Shown piece by piece: positions 53,800 to 63,689 of a stretch of 64,000 nucleotides of DNA. Position 1 is the first letter of the stretch, and every line of letters starts with the position of its first letter. Made by a program: the position numbers and the translations under genes. Under the pieces are notes generated by a model. It searched no databases. It saw only the letters and a program-made list of their open reading frames with translations, and was not told the DNA's origin. The DNA is from Geotrypetes seraphini (Eukaryota > Chordata > Amphibia > Gymnophiona > Dermophiidae), in NCBI RefSeq assembly GCF_902459505.1, contig NC_047096.1:3286001-3350000 (forward strand), written 5' to 3'.

Positions 53800-54141
53800 C
53801 CCTTTCAGGACCATAAGGATCGTAGGCCAATTTTTGTGGTTTTGACGACATTTTTATGGTAAAAAGGGCTTGCAGATGCCAAAAAATTGATTTTTTTTGT
53901 GAAATATCATTATTTTTTTTAAAAAAAAATCACACTTCTGGCTTATGGACAGTGTGGCAAGTGAATATTCTCGTCAATCTGGCAACGACTCTAATGAATG
54001 AATGTCAGAACCAGTTTGTTTACATAAAGGCAGTATCATATGGAATCCGTACATATCAAATTTAGAACTGTAGACTATCCCAATCAAAATTTATAGGATT
54101 TTAAAGTTATAGGACAAATATGTCCCTTGGTCCTGAAAGGG
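53800..54141. mobile_element. piggyBac-type MITE with TTAA target sites
   Basis: Perfect terminal repeats CCCTTTCAGGACCA / TGGTCCTGAAAGGG flanked directly by TTAA (53796-53799, 54142-54145), the piggyBac hallmark. 342 bases, AT-rich, no transposase. Confidence 0.93.
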
Positions 54142-54409
54142 TTAACTGCTGAAGGTATGTTAGAAAGTAAAAATCTTCAGCTACAATTCATAATTTTTAT
54201 AATACAATCTGCCAAAGTCACCTTTTTCTTCTATCAAATCTTGCAACGTTAACCAATAATATAGGGAAGTATATACAGCAGCTGAGAGCGCCATCTGCTG
54301 GCTAGTATTTGGATACAACAGAACAACCCTTTCTCTGGTTCTGAGGCCTAGTTCCCACCCCATGTCTTCTGGAATGTGTAAAAAGGGCAGCAAATATTGT
54401 TTACAAATT

Positions 54410-54480
54410 CTAGGGCTACCAGATGTCTGGGTTGCCACAGATGTGTCCTCTTTTTGAGGGCTCCGGTAGGCAGGCTTTTA
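54410..54480. repeat. Half of a TAGGGCTACCAGATGTC-type MITE
   Basis: CTAGGGCTACCAGATGTCTG and GATGTGTCCTCTTTTTGAGG; the right half is missing. Confidence 0.55.
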
Positions 54481-54545
54481 CATTTTACCTTCTTTAGTCC
54501 TGTTTTTTGCCATTTCAAGGGGGGGGGAGGGGATGCTGTGGCCAG

Positions 54546-54677
54546 GGTTACCAAATGGCTCCAGAAAAAGGAGGAGGGATTGAAACGTTTGGATTTTACT
54601 TCCATTGCTATGAATAGGAAATAAAACCCGGCTGTCTCAATCCATCCTTCTTTTTCTGGAGCCATATGGTAACCCTA
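54546..54677. mobile_element. hAT-type palindromic MITE (AGGGTTACCAAATGGC ends)
   Basis: CAGGGTTACCAAATGGCTCC / GGAGCCATATGGTAACCCTA with CAGAAAAAGGAG / CTTTTTCTG inside. Confidence 0.8.
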
Positions 54678-55054
54678 GCTACGGTGGTGACAGGAGCCTG
54701 AAACAAAGAGATCATCCCAGCCAGGGTTGGCATCATGCTCCACAACGCCTTCCTCTTCCGGCAGCCTTCACACCTGGCCCCCTGCCTTCCACCTGCAGCC
54801 TCTTCAGCACTGCTGATTAAATCAGTCTGCCGCCATCAGGGCCTTCCCTCTGTGAGTCTCTCCTACTTTGTTTCAACTTCCTGTTTTGGCATAGGTGGGA
54901 CTCGTGGGAAGGACCTGATGCCAGCAGCCTGTGTTACTCACCACTGGCAAGTTGCTGAAGATAGCCACAGGTGCAGGTGGCATGGAAAGAGCCAGATACA
55001 GGACCCATGGGTGAGGGGTGAGAAAGAGAGAGGGGGCAAGAAAAGAAAGATGTC

Positions 55055-56060
55055 ATACTGACGAAGCTTCTATTGATACATCCCAACATTTGCCTTGCCT
55101 TGGATGAGGCCTTCTCTACTTGTTTGGCAGCCTTCATGTCTGCACTGATGATTACTCCCAAGTCCCGTTCTTCTGAAGTCCTAGCTAGTGTTTCTCCATT
55201 CAAGGTGTAAGTTCTGCATGGATTTCCGTGATCTGATCACGTTGGAAAACTGGTCCTTGACATGGCAGCTCGGCTTCAATGCTAAGAAATGTAAGGTCAT
55301 GCATCTCGGCAGCGGAAATCCATGCAGAACTTACACCTTGAATGGAGAAACACTAGCTAGGACTTCAGAAGAACGGGACTTGGGAGTAATCATCAGTGCA
55401 GATATGAAGGCTGCCAAACAAGTAGAGAAGGCCTCATCCAAGGCAAGGCAAATGTTGGGATGTATCAATAGAAGCTTCGTCAGCCGCAAACCTGAAGTCA
55501 TAATGCCACTTTACAGAACCATGGTGAGACCTCACCTGGAATACTGTGTGCAATTCTGGAGGCCACATTAACGTAAAGATGTGCTTCAAGCTGAGTCGGT
55601 CCAGCGGATGGCCACTAGAATGGTCTCCGAACTCAAGGGTCTCTCATACGAAGAAAGACTGGGCAAATTACAGCTCTACACTCTAGAGGAGCGCAGGGAA
55701 AGGGGAGACATGATTGAGACATTTAAGTACATCACAGGTCATGTCGAGGTGGAAAAGACCCTCGATCACAAGGGGGCACCTGCTCAAACTCAGAGGAGGG
55801 AAATTTAATGGTGACACCAGGAAGTATTTCTTCACAGAAAGGGTGGTAGATCACTGGAACAGACTTCCGGTGCAGGTGGTCAAGGCCACCAGCGTTCTCG
55901 ACTTTAAGAATAAATGGGACATCCACATGGGGTCCCTATGGGGTAGAGTTAAGGTACTAGGTCATTAGCACTCAGACCTAATGGGGTGGGTCAGTAGAGT
56001 GGGCAGACTTGATGGGCTGTGGCCCTTTTCTGCCGTCATCTTTCTATGTTTCTACTGGGC
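55055..56060 (+). mobile_element. CR1-like LINE (TTTCTATG subfamily) with a folded-back 5' end
   Basis: Plus part 55227-56060 codes NGETLARTSEERDLGVIISA..., [27 protein letters not shown] and ends GCCGTCATC then TTTCTATG. Its first 170 bases (55055-55226) are an inverted copy of 55312-55482 with about one difference. One stop (TAA at 55569) and a frame change follow. Confidence 0.9.
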
Positions 56061-56083
56061 TGGAGGGAGGGTAGAAAGATGAA

Positions 56084-56870
56084 CATAAGAACATAAGCAA
56101 TGCCTCTGCTGGATCAGCCCTGAGCTCCATCGTGCCCAGCAGTCCACTCACGCAGCGGCCCAACGGTCCAGGACCTGTGCAGTAATCCTCTATTTATACC
56201 CTTCTATCCCCTTTTCCAGCAGGAAATTGTCCAATCCTTTCTTGAACCCCAGTAACGTACTCTGCCCTATTACGTCCTCTGGAAGGGCATTCCAGGTGTC
56301 CACCACACGTTGGGTAAAGAAGAACTTCCTGGCATTTGTAATGAATCTGTCCCCTTTCAACTTTTCCGAATGCCCTCTTGTTCTTTTATTTTCTGAAAGT
56401 TTGAAGAAATCTGTCCTTCTCTACTCTCTCTATGCCCTTCATGATCTTGTAAGTCTCTATCATATCCCCTCTATGTCTCCTCTTCTCCAGGGAAGAGAGA
56501 CCCAGTTTCTCCAATCTCTCAGCGTATGAAAGGTTTTCCATCCCCTTTATCAGACGCGTCGCTCTCCTCTGAACCCTCTTGAGTAACGCCATATCCTTCT
56601 TAAGGTTCGGCGACCAATATTGGATGCAGTACTCCAGATGCGGATGCACCATCACCCGATACAACAGCAGAATAACTTCTTTCGTTCTGGTTGTAATACC
56701 CTTCTTGATTATACCTAGCATTCTATTTGCTCTCTTAGAGGCCGTTGCGCACTGTTCCGTCGGCTTCATTGTCATGTCCACTATTACCCCCAAGTCCCTT
56801 TCTTGGGTATTCTCCTTCAATAACATCCCTCCCATCGTATAGTTGTACCTCGGGTTTCTGTTCCCCTAGA
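56084..56870 (-). mobile_element. CR1-like LINE 3' part, minus strand, 149-codon frame
   Basis: Minus frame 56386-56835: LLKENTQERDLGVIVDMTMK, HPHLEYCIQYWSPNLKK, RRHRGDMIETYKIMKGIE. 3' end at 56084 (ACATAAGAACATAAGCAATG). Faces the previous element tail to tail. Confidence 0.87.
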
Positions 56871-56879
56871 TGCTGGCTA

Positions 56880-57345
56880 CAAGGTGCAGGAACAAGTGAA
56901 GAGAGGGGATAAGCTGAAACTGGAGACAAAACAGTGATGAAGAGAAGGGATTGGCAGGAAGTATAAGGATAGGGAGATGCTGAAGGGGAGGGTAGATGGG
57001 TTTACAGAGAGGCAATGCTGAAAGAGGCCAAATAGGCAGAGGGTGATAATACCAAAATGGAGGATTGATGGGGAATAAAGATGGGGCAGTTCTAAAAAGG
57101 GGGAGGTGAAATAGAGACAGAGAAGCAATGCTGAAAAAAAAAAAAAATGTGGGGTGAGTGGGAGATAAGGACTTTAAGAGGGCAGATGGAGAAGATAAGG
57201 ACAGGGACCCAATGAAGAGCCTGGAAAAGAGGCAAGATGGGCATACTGAAGGGGGATGCTGGATCAAGGAGAGAAGGGGGCTCAGGCTGCATGGAATGGG
57301 GAGAAAGAGGCAGACATTGGAAAGAATGAGAGTGAAGAGAAGATG
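56880..57345. repeat. Purine-rich repeat
   Basis: GGGAGATGCTGAAGGGGAGG, GAGAGGCAATGCTGAAAGAG and similar units every 40-60 bases. Confidence 0.55.
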
Positions 57346-57365
57346 ATAAATGTGGTCTTCCTAAC

Positions 57366-57506
57366 ATACCCCCTCCTTTACAAAGACACGCTAGTGTTTT
57401 TAGTGCCGGCTGCTGCAGTTACAGCTCTAACGCTCAGAATTCCTACGAGTGTCCGAGCTGTTGCTGGCCAGTGCTAAAAACGCTAACGCGGCTTTGTAAA
57501 GGAGAG
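57366..57506. mobile_element. Short MITE (CCCCCTCCTTTACAAA type)
   Basis: CCCCTCCTTTACAAAGACAC / GCGGCTTTGTAAAGGAGAG ends; inner GCTAGTGTTTTTAGTGCC / GGCCAGTGCTAAAAACGC. Confidence 0.85.
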
Positions 57507-57639
57507 AGGTATGTTAGAAGAGTGTAGAAGTCTCCCTATGACTTAGTCACATTAGCAGTAGCGTAAACCAGGGGGATAAATGGATAGAACGAGCAGAAAG
57601 GAAATACACGGTCATCATCTGAGCTTTAATCATCTGCAC

Positions 57640-58010
57640 CAGGGGTTCTCAAACCAGTCTTTGGGGCACACTTATGATTTTAAAGCGTTTGAGGCTTGTG
57701 CAGATGAGGGCGGAGCTTAGGCATTGGTGGAATGAGGCATTATGACATCACAATCTGAGCTCTAGAATGTTGCCACTTAGGATTTGAAAGCGTTTGAGGC
57801 TTGTGCGGATGAGGACATAGTTATCTGGCATGGGGCAGAGATAGGAAAAGAACTCGTGGGGATGGGAATAAATTTGTTCCTGTGTCATTCTCTAACCTGG
57901 ACAGCTTTTCAGGATACCCACCATGAATATGCATGAGATAAATTTGCATATAATGGTAGGTATCCTGAAAAGATGATTTGCTGGATGTAGCCCAGGGACT
58001 GGATTGGGAG
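57640..58010. repeat. Diverged hAT MITE and LINE fragments
   Basis: CAGGGGTTCTCAAACCAG at 57640; CATTGTGACATC-type text at 57720; TCAGGATACCCACCATG ... GGTAGGTATCCTGAAAAG at 57905-57970. Confidence 0.5.
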
Positions 58011-58076
58011 CTCCTAATTCAAACTCAAGGTCAGAATCCCATCCCAGGTGAACACAAGCACCAAACTTTATATGTG

Positions 58077-59597
58077 GTTTATTTACACTTTAGGACATTT
58101 CTCCTGTTCAATAAATATAGGATGAGCATATTGCAAAGAGCAGAGTATTCAGAAACACAAATAAAAATCCCCTTCCTGAAAGACACATTTCACAATAATC
58201 TGCACATATTCCAACAAAATCACAATTACCCTTCTTTTCCCGGACATAAACTATAATCAAGTTAGCAAGAGGAGAAGGGATGATTCACTTCATTAATGGC
58301 AGAATCCCTGCCTCCGAAAGTCAGATCTTTGATTTCAATAAATCAGTAAATTCCAAATCAATACATTTAAATAAAACTGTTGATCTGTAAACAATTACCA
58401 GGATGCCTGTTCTATTCAGTACCGATTGAGGGAAAATCCTTAGCCATTCAGGCCAAAGAAGGCTGCCTGGCACAGACCAGTTCGGCCCCCTTCTGGAAAT
58501 CCATGCTGAAAGCATATGCCGTCTCTTCCTCTCTCGGCATTGACCAACATCTGTCCCTGCTTTCTCCAACTGCGTTTGTTTTGCACATAACAAGGGATGG
58601 ACTTCACTCGTGGGCTTTACAGCTACATGATCTGCTGTGAGTTACTAGCAAGGACCAAATTGTAGCCAGTCTGGTTCTGCCAGAGTAGGGAGTCAGCACA
58701 ATGAGGCCATTTCTCCTGTGGCAGAATTTGAGGAAATGAAACCTTCAAATCTACCCTTCTCTGGCTTGGCTCTTCCTGCTTCAACAGGCTGTTTGCTTTC
58801 CTAACAAGGGTGGGGCCCTTTCTTTTAATGGACCTCAGGTCAGCCAGCCAAAGCCTCAAGGTAGTGTGCTAGTGCTTTGTTAACTGTTTCACAGATATTA
58901 CCCCTTGAACCCTCTTCAGTATGGCACCTCCCTCTTTGGACCTGGGGTGGGACGGGACAGGACAGATAGCAAGAAAGCTGACAGAAGACGTGAAATACAG
59001 AAGACTTTCACCCCTTTTCCTTGGACACAGAGCTATGAGGGTTAGAAGACATCTCCCGGCACCCAACCTGAGTTAACTGGAGAGGGAGGAGGAGGGCGAG
59101 AGCTAGGGCTGCAAAAGATTCACCTCCTTTTTTGTAAGAGGTGGGGTGAGCAGAATGGATTCTCAAGCTACAGTAGAAAGCATTTCTATAACTTAATACT
59201 GCGGAGATCCTCCACTTCAAAGCTTTAAATCAGACTCCGTTCGTCAACACGCCTTAAGCTTTATGAACTCCGTGGGTGTCTTAGAAGAATGAACCGAAGC
59301 AAAGGGAGAGCCAGACGAGGCAACACAGCCTCCAGCCTTCATCCCAAAATGTTATATCCAATAAGACAAAACACTAATTTTCCAAATGCTACCGTGGTAT
59401 TACCTCTCCTACTATGGAAATCTGACAAATTTAAGATGATCTTGAAAGCTGCCTCATGATTGCACAAAAAAAGACCATGTATGATTAGAAAGTGCCTGGA
59501 CCCTCTTTTTCCCATGTCCTTAACCTTGCAGGATTCCTACAGTCCAGGAACCCTACCAGGGACACAGAACAGGAGGAGACATTCTTGAAAGTGCACC
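58077..59597 (-). other. SLC45A3: Probable SLC45A3 3' untranslated region
   Basis: The sequence from the stop codon to about 58077 is free of recognised repeats and ends at a minus-strand AATAAA (58077-58082). A length near 1.5 kb would be reasonable. The end is inferred from the signal alone. Confidence 0.45.
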
Positions 59598-60056
59598 CTA
59601 GGTTGTTATGGACTTTCGGTACTTGGCCATGTCACTTTTATCAAAAATCACCTTGGTTGCAAAGTAAATGGCCACCAGTCCAAGCCCAGCAGCAGAGGCC
59701 ATGTAGGCAGTCACCGAATGTGTAACATGAACAATGGCACCCATGAGCAGTGATGGGACCACCTGTGAAAGGAGAAAGGCACTGTCCAGAATGGCAAGGT
59801 CCAGACAAATGCCCCTGTTTGGCGTTGAATGCTTCAGCTCTGAGCCTCCTGCAATCTTCATGGAGACCTCACAAGGGGAGGCAAGGCACAGGGAGGGATC
59901 CGAGGCTGGAGGAGCAGGCGGGGGGGTGAAGAGGGGCCCCCCATGTCCATTGGGATAGGACACCTTGGGACTGGAAAGGTGTCCTTTCAGGAATGCCGGC
60001 TTGGTTTCCTTCAGCACTGCTTCATCTTTCACGTCTTTGCATTTCGGTAAAAATGT
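59598..60056 (-). CDS. SLC45A3: SLC45A3 last coding exon: cytoplasmic loop and final two helices
   Basis: Begins TFLPKCKDVKDEAV after the acceptor; 152 residues plus TAG at 59598-59600. The first 75 residues are a Pro-rich, poorly conserved loop with a local YPNGHGG that matches the human PNGH motif. From RGICLDLAILD on it is highly conserved, with two membrane helices and a short hydrophilic tail that is a little longer than human's. Confidence 0.95.
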   Translation of the reverse strand, partial: TFLPKCKDVKDEAVLKETKPAFLKGHLSSPKVSYPNGHGGPLFTPPPAPPASDPSLCLASPCEVSMKIAGGSELKHSTPNRGICLDLAILDSAFLLSQVVPSLLMGAIVHVTHSVTAYMASAAGLGLVAIYFATKVIFDKSDMAKYRKSITT

Positions 60057-63000
60057 CTAGAACAGAAAACAAGCCAAGAAAGAAGAAATGACACAAGACA
60101 TAAGTGTCCAAAACAGAAGAATGCTCAAATCAGATCACAAACCAGCTTATTAGTATTTCATTCTGGGCTGCAGGTTAATTCACTGGAGCCTCTTCAGGCA
60201 AAGGATTTTAACTGTCAAGAGCTGCCCCTGGGAGAGGCTTACTTCACAATTAAAACAAAATACAATCAGAGCAAATTTGGAAAAAAGAAGTCTAAAGCAG
60301 ACAGACAGGCTAGAAGGCAGAAAAGCTTAAGGAAATAGAAACAGCTTTTGTGCATAATTTGTACTATGGAATAGTAAATTTCCTGGATTTCCTTTTCAGC
60401 TGCTGAAGATTTTCTGTGTTTAATTATGTCCCCAGGACTGGGGATGCAGCAGAGACAATATGACCTCAGAGAATACAGGCCTGAGCATCATGGGTAAAAG
60501 TCCATCCTAACCCAGTGACATACAACAAGGATCTCTCACACACACACACACAAATCACTAATACACCAACGGGCCAACCAGCAGCCCCTGATCTCTGGCC
60601 CAGAAGGGGGAGGCAGACGAAGGAGCCCCAGCCAATGCATGCAGTGTCACACTTACAAAACCCTGGGCCCGACGTCTCTGACTGGGCTAGTCCTGGCCCG
60701 CTGACTCCTCACTACGTTACAAGAGCGGCTGAGCTGCCCTGTCCCTTTCATCTATATCTTCTGAGAGTGACAGGAAAGAGGAAAAACAGAAAGACAGGCC
60801 ATAAGGAAAGACCCTGAAGAAAGGCATTAAATACAACCCAGCAGAAAGATTAGACTGGAACCATTATTGGAGCTTGACATTCATTTTGGAACTTCTGAAG
60901 TGCTTATGAAAATGGACTGAAAAGGTTAACTAACTTGCCTTTGTTAGTCCCCCTTTGTGAACAGGGCTTGAGAAATTTTCTAGAAGTTGACATGTTAGCA
61001 ACTCACATCCCACCATAATCTGCACAACCACAGGATATACCAGGCCTACACAACTCCGGCCCTCGAGGGCCGAATCCAGTCGGGTTTTCGGGATTTCCCC
61101 AGTGAATTTGCCTGAGATCTATTTGCCTGCACTGCTTCTATTGTATGCATATTGATCTCATGCATATTCATTTGGGAATCCTGAAAACCTGGTCTGGTGA
61201 GGGCCGAAGTTGTGTAGGCCTGATATATACCAAGGTGAAATCCCTACCAGGGGTCCAAAGAGACTCAGACTAATCCAACTGACTCGAAATAAAGGCAATG
61301 TTAATGGGTCAGCTGCTTTCTTTGATCTATTACCCCAGACCAGGGGTAGGCAATTCCGGTCCTCGAGAGCTGGAGCCAGGTCAGGTTTTCAGAATATCCA
61401 CAATGAATATGTATGAGATGGATTTACATGCACTGCCTCCTTGAGATGCAAATCTATCTCATGCATATTTATTGTGGATATCCTGAAAACCTGGCCTGGC
61501 TCCGGCTCTTGAGGACTGGAATTGCCTACCCCTGCCCCAGACTCTATGCACAATTTGATACATTTATGGAAGCATGTATAATTCTTTGTAATATGTTTTA
61601 ACTCTATACAGAATTCCATATCGCAATATGCTGCTTGTAACCCACCTAGAACTCTAACGAGGAGATGAGATTGCAAGTAACATATCTTCTATTGCAGTGA
61701 TTCCCAACCCTGTCCTGGAGGAACACCAGGCCAATCGGGTTTTCAGGCTAGCCCTAATGAATATGCATGAGAGAGATTTGCATATGATGGAAGTGATAGG
61801 CATGCAAATTTGCTTCATGCATATTCATTAGGGCTAGCCTGAAAACCCAATTGGCCTGGTGTTCCTCCAGGACAGGGTTGGGAACCACTGTTCTATTGTG
61901 CAAATAAAAATTCAATTTCAAAAAACAGAAGTAATAAATTGGTTTATCCCACGTTGCAGGTCGATTCCTCCGGATGCGACATCCGCGAGGAAAGTAAAAT
62001 AGTGACTGGGCAACTTTTAGATTTTGAGATCAGATTTTTTATAAAGTGAAATATTTCTTTCCTGAGGAGATACAGATAGTTCAGTTTTTGTAGTGTAAAG
62101 TTGGGAAGACAGTTTTTTGTTTTTGGTTTTTTTTACACTGTTTATTTTTTTTTTTTAGGCTAATATACCGGCCACCACCTCTGCTTGAACAACAGCAGAA
62201 TCCAGTGGAAAGGAGCAGAGCAAGCCTGGTCTTCAAAACCCACTTTTATGCATGTTTTTTTTCTCTCATTGGCTGCTATTAAAAAGTCTTGTCTGTCATA
62301 ACACCTGGCAGCTCCTTGCCTAGGACGATCACTGTGCAATAAGGTTTCCTTTTTTTTTTTTTATTATTATTTATTTATGTTTTTTTTTTATTATTTATTT
62401 ATGTTTTTTTTTTATTATTTATTTATGTGCAATAAGGTTTCCTTAACCTTGTATCCCACAGATTTAGCTTTCACTTTTGGTTTGTTAATTTGCCAGATGT
62501 CCTTATAATAGACAAAACTGTTTTATGTATGGTTTTCATCATTGGTTGCTATTAAAGTGGGCTTTGAAGACCAGGCTTGCTCTGCTCCTTTCCATTGGAT
62601 TTAATCTCACTATTGGTTCGCTCAGTGCTTCGGAGATGCTGCTGTTCTGTTCACTATCAGCATTACCCTTTTTCAAACACAAAGACATTCCGTGTACACA
62701 GGAAGCCTGGGCTTGTCCCTTAGGATAATTTCAATAATAAAATATGAAACTACTGTATTTTAGCACTGTTGAAGCTCCTTGGTAAAGATATCCCAGAAGC
62801 TGTCACAAGACATTACAATCTAACGTGTATTTCATCTGGGGCTCTGTTGCCACACTCTTACCTGCTTCTCATGGTGATACAGTGTTGCCAAGGTGTACGG
62901 AAGGATCTGAAGTGTAGAGAATGTGACACCCGTCAGGGCTGCCGACATGGTAACGATGACAATACTGTGTGAAAGGCACATGATGCAGGCTGCCAGCGGA

Positions 63001-63127
63001 AAGAGCCCCACGCTGGCCAGGTAAACAGTTCGGGTCCCAAATCCTGTCACCAGCCTGTCCATGATGGTGGAGAAGAGGATAGAAACGGCACATTGTAAGA
63101 AGAGTCCCAGACTTCCCATGCGGACAC
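59598..63127 (-). CDS. SLC45A3: SLC45A3 (prostein), C-terminal two coding exons; gene continues beyond the window
   Basis: Exons 62862-63127 and 59598-60056 encode the last roughly 240 residues of SLC45A3, a major-facilitator-type membrane protein related to sugar/H+ symporters. Exon A reads GVRMGSLGLFLQC, a DRLV...GFGTR loop, then LALTGVTFSTLQILPYTLA-like helices and YHHEKQ. Exon B holds a variable hydrophilic loop, then RGICLDLAILDSAFLLSQV, two final membrane helices and the tail FDKSDMAKYRKSITT. Splice sites: acceptor CCTTTTCAG at 63128-63130, donor CAG|GTAAGAG at 62862/62861, acceptor GTTCTAG at 60057-60059. Upstream exons lie beyond 64000. Order and strand relative to ELK4 match human 1q32.1. 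Confidence 0.96.
60057..61040. other. SLC45A3 last intron, nonrepetitive part
   Basis: No recognisable repeat or coding exon here apart from a short CA tract at about 60538-60552. The rest of the intron, to 62861, is mostly MITEs. Confidence 0.5.
61041..61222. mobile_element. hAT-type palindromic MITE in SLC45A3 last intron
   Basis: CAGGCCTACACAACTCCGG / GAAGTTGTGTAGGCCTG ends; flanks GGATATAC and ATATATAC match at six of eight. Confidence 0.85.
61341..61534. mobile_element. hAT-type palindromic MITE with perfect 8-bp target duplication
   Basis: CAGGGGTAGGCAATTCC / GGAATTGCCTACCCCTG ends, target CCCCAGAC on both sides (61333-61340, 61535-61542). Confidence 0.93.
61695..61890. mobile_element. 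hAT-type palindromic MITE with perfect 8-bp target duplication
   Basis: CAGTGATTCCCAACCCTG / CAGGGTTGGGAACCACTG ends, target TTCTATTG on both sides (61687-61694, 61891-61898). Nearly the same sequence as the copy at 19934. Confidence 0.93.
62185..62610. repeat. Inverted repeat pair in SLC45A3 intron
   Basis: GGAAAGGAGCAGAGCAAGCC / TGGTCTTCAAAACCCACTTT at 62197 is inverted at about 62543-62600. The loop holds the T-rich insertion. Probably one diverged palindromic element. Confidence 0.7.
62333..62444. repeat. T-rich insert between 19-bp direct repeats
   Basis: TGTGCAATAAGGTTTCCTT occurs at 62333-62351 and at 62426-62444. Between them lie T runs with three TTATTATTTATTTATG units. On the minus strand it is an A-rich tail with target-site-like flanks. 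Confidence 0.7.
62862..63127 (-). CDS. SLC45A3: SLC45A3 penultimate exon: three transmembrane segments
   Basis: The 266-base exon starts with two bases that complete a split Gly codon (GVRMGSLG) and ends phase 0 at HHEKQ. Three hydrophobic stretches are visible (SLGLFLQCAVSILFS, VYLASVGLFPLAACIMC, IVIVTMSAALTGVTFS). The short charged MDRL..GFGTR loop between the first two is a typical cytoplasmic MFS loop. Confidence 0.95.
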
Positions 63128-63689
63128 CTGAAAAGGAGAGAGAGAAGCCACGTCAGGTGTGCTGGGGACCCAGACGGACAGAGATGCACAACTCCAGCCA
63201 ACACCGTGCAGGAAGTTCTCCAGGGGGTGCACCCCTAGTGCCTTCCTTAAATGGGGGACTTTTGGTTCAGGGAGTTGAGATTACGGCACTTGCTACATGT
63301 GGTCTCTGGCCTCAGAAATAGTGAGGAACGGAACTGCTCCATGACCTCACTCCCTGCTACTCTCATCCCTTCCAGTTAGCCGGTACCTCCACATCGCTCT
63401 GTTAACTATCTTTGTGGGTCTTAACCCTTGTCATTGCGTTTTGTTGAACTAAAATTGCCTCTACCTAATTTGTCACTGTGCACCACTTTGATGTTTAATG
63501 AAGAAAGGTGGTTAATAAAGCTAAAACCTCTGCCCCTTTTCCCCTCACTGTTGTGCCAGTTCTTCTCTAGTCCCCTATCCCCATCCCCCTCCTTCCAGAC
63601 AAGGAGGATCAGTAGATAACATAAAATGTTTAGCTGATCATTTTATAACAGTTATTTGTAAGGTATTTTGTAAAAAAAAAAAAAAAAGT

